A stretch of 6,902 bases of DNA from positions 1 through 6,902 of the forward strand of contig JBLHLB010000219.1 of the NCBI GenBank assembly GCA_047618505.1, in the 5' to 3' direction. This document shows positions 6,385-6,902 of this stretch, piece after piece (position 1 is the stretch's first letter; each line of letters opens with the position of its first letter). Made by a program: the position numbers and the translations under genes. Source of the stretch: JBLHLB01 sp047618505. GTDB lineage: Bacteria > Planctomycetota > UBA1135 > GCA-002686595. The notes under the pieces were generated by a model. That model saw only the letters and a program-made list of their open reading frames with translations. It was not told where the DNA came from and ran no database searches.

Positions 6385-6430
6385 AGATATCGTCCTGAGA
6401 TCGCCGGAGAACCGCCTGGATTGGCCTTCG

Positions 6431-6444
6431 ACAGGGCACCCTGT
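6431..6444. repeat. Inverted repeat upstream of the UDP-sugar dehydrogenase
   Basis: ACAGGG and CCCTGT flank a 2-bp centre, giving a 14-bp near-palindrome 75 bp upstream of the dehydrogenase ATG and 46 bp after the 14-bp palindrome. It could be a second regulator site or a leader hairpin. Confidence 0.35.
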
Positions 6445-6518
6445 TCCCCTGAGACTGATCTTGGCTACCCCCACGAGTCCGAACTTCCCCGCCAATCTTG
6501 ACCCACGACAGTAAGACT

Positions 6519-6902
6519 ATGACCCAGCGTAAGATCGCAATTCTCGGCCTCGGCTACGTGGGACTGCCCGTGGCTGTGGCCTTTGCGGGCCGTTTTCCCG
6601 GAACCCTGGGCTTCGATATCGACGTCGCCAAAGTCAAGCGGATCGCTGCGGGGGATGACCCTGCGGGGCAGCTGGATGGGGAAGAGCTGCGCAATTCGGA
6701 GTTGGTCGTCTCACACGACTCCTCGGATTTGGCGGATCGGGATTTTTTCATTGTCGCCGTGCCGACCCCCATTGATCGCCACCGTCGCCCGGATCTGAGC
6801 GCCCTCGAAGGGGCCTCGCGGACAGTGGGAGCTGTGCTGAAGAAGGGCGACATTGTTGTCTTTGAATCGACGGTCTATCCCGGTGTGACCGAGGAAGTCT
6901 GC
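6519..6902 (+). CDS. tviB: UDP-N-acetylhexosamine 6-dehydrogenase, TviB/WbpA family, N-terminal part (runs off the right edge)
   Basis: These cytoplasmic enzymes oxidise UDP-GlcNAc or UDP-GalNAc to the uronic acid with two NAD+, supplying acidic sugars for capsule, O-antigen or exopolysaccharide. The 128 visible residues hold the NAD-binding fold: KIAILGLGYVGLPVAVAF (5-22, GxGxxG), an acidic GFDIDVAKV (31-39) after strand two, DFFIVAVPTPIDRHRRPDL (77-95) and IVVFESTVYPGVTEEVC (112-128). The VPTPID and ESTVYPG blocks distinguish this acetylhexosamine group from the UDP-glucose dehydrogenase (Ugd) group. Substrate choice between GlcNAc and GalNAc cannot be made from this part; the catalytic Cys lies outside the window. 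ATG 6519 fits the usual family start; a TTG at 6498 is in frame but less likely. No clear Shine-Dalgarno is seen. Divergence from the sugar transferase points to a shared glycan pathway. Confidence 0.92.
   Translation, partial: MTQRKIAILGLGYVGLPVAVAFAGRFPGTLGFDIDVAKVKRIAAGDDPAGQLDGEELRNSELVVSHDSSDLADRDFFIVAVPTPIDRHRRPDLSALEGASRTVGAVLKKGDIVVFESTVYPGVTEEVC

Larger units (their letters stand above)
5988..6518. promoter_or_regulatory. 531-bp divergent intergenic region of a polysaccharide locus
   Basis: No reading frame here resembles a protein; the open frames crossing it have no recognisable motif. The region should contain promoters for the minus-strand sugar transferase and the plus-strand UDP-sugar dehydrogenase, but I see no convincing -35/-10 pair. 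It carries several palindromes: ACTGGAG/CTCCAGT (6057-6074), GCCCCCGGGGGC (6142-6153), GAGCCCC/GGGGCTC (6250-6269), GCCTCTCGAGAGGC (6371-6384) and ACAGGG/CCCTGT (6431-6444). Some of these are probably operators or leader hairpins, though GC-rich composition makes short palindromes common. Confidence 0.5.

Noticed and set aside
5839..6495. 218-codon minus-strand frame across the large intergenic region
   Set aside because: No recognisable motif; a Pro/Arg/Ser-rich composition typical of open frames in GC-rich non-coding DNA, and it overlaps the sugar-transferase N-terminus.
6498..6503. TTGACC as a -35 element for the UDP-sugar dehydrogenase gene
   Set aside because: It lies only 15 bp before the ATG, leaving no room for a -10 and start site upstream of the coding region.
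1..6902. CRISPR array, tRNA, transposon ends or phage genes
   Set aside because: No spaced direct-repeat array, tRNA-like fold, transposase or phage motif was seen on either strand.

Overview
This is a GC-rich Gram-negative chromosomal window holding seven genes, two of them cut by the window edges. No tRNA, rRNA, insertion sequence, phage gene or CRISPR array is visible. The lineage cannot be fixed from the sequence alone. The GC-rich codon use, the box-pathway genes and the large membrane glycosyltransferase with TPR repeats would fit Planctomycetota or Myxococcota-like bacteria; that placement is inference.

Left part (1-1223): the 5' end of boxC (benzoyl-CoA-dihydrodiol lyase, minus strand) faces boxR (helix-turn-helix plus shikimate-kinase-like regulator, plus strand) across a 135-bp divergent control region. 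That region holds a perfect TATAAT, a 10-bp tandem repeat and a short inverted repeat. Together they mark an aerobic hybrid (box) pathway for benzoate and other aromatic acids, regulated by a benzoyl-CoA-sensing repressor.

Middle part (1254-4936): a 613-residue GT-C-type membrane glycosyltransferase with C-terminal TPR repeats follows boxR by 30 bp on the same strand. It ends tail-to-tail against a minus-strand pair, with a 7-bp hairpin between the two stop codons. The pair is a class II histone-deacetylase-like amidohydrolase followed by a radical SAM enzyme. Their reading frames overlap by 10 bp, so they look translationally coupled.

Right part (5001-6902): a monotopic phosphoglycosyl transferase (sugar transferase that starts lipid-linked glycan assembly, minus strand) and the 5' end of a TviB/WbpA-type UDP-N-acetylhexosamine dehydrogenase (plus strand) diverge from a 531-bp intergenic region with several palindromes. 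This looks like the edge of a surface or exopolysaccharide locus continuing to the right. A strong hairpin at 4967-4990 separates the phosphoglycosyl transferase from the deacetylase gene downstream.

I see no clearly new defence or mobile system. The most interesting items are the coupled deacetylase/radical SAM pair, the TPR-glycosyltransferase placed behind boxR, and the palindrome-bearing divergent region of the polysaccharide locus.
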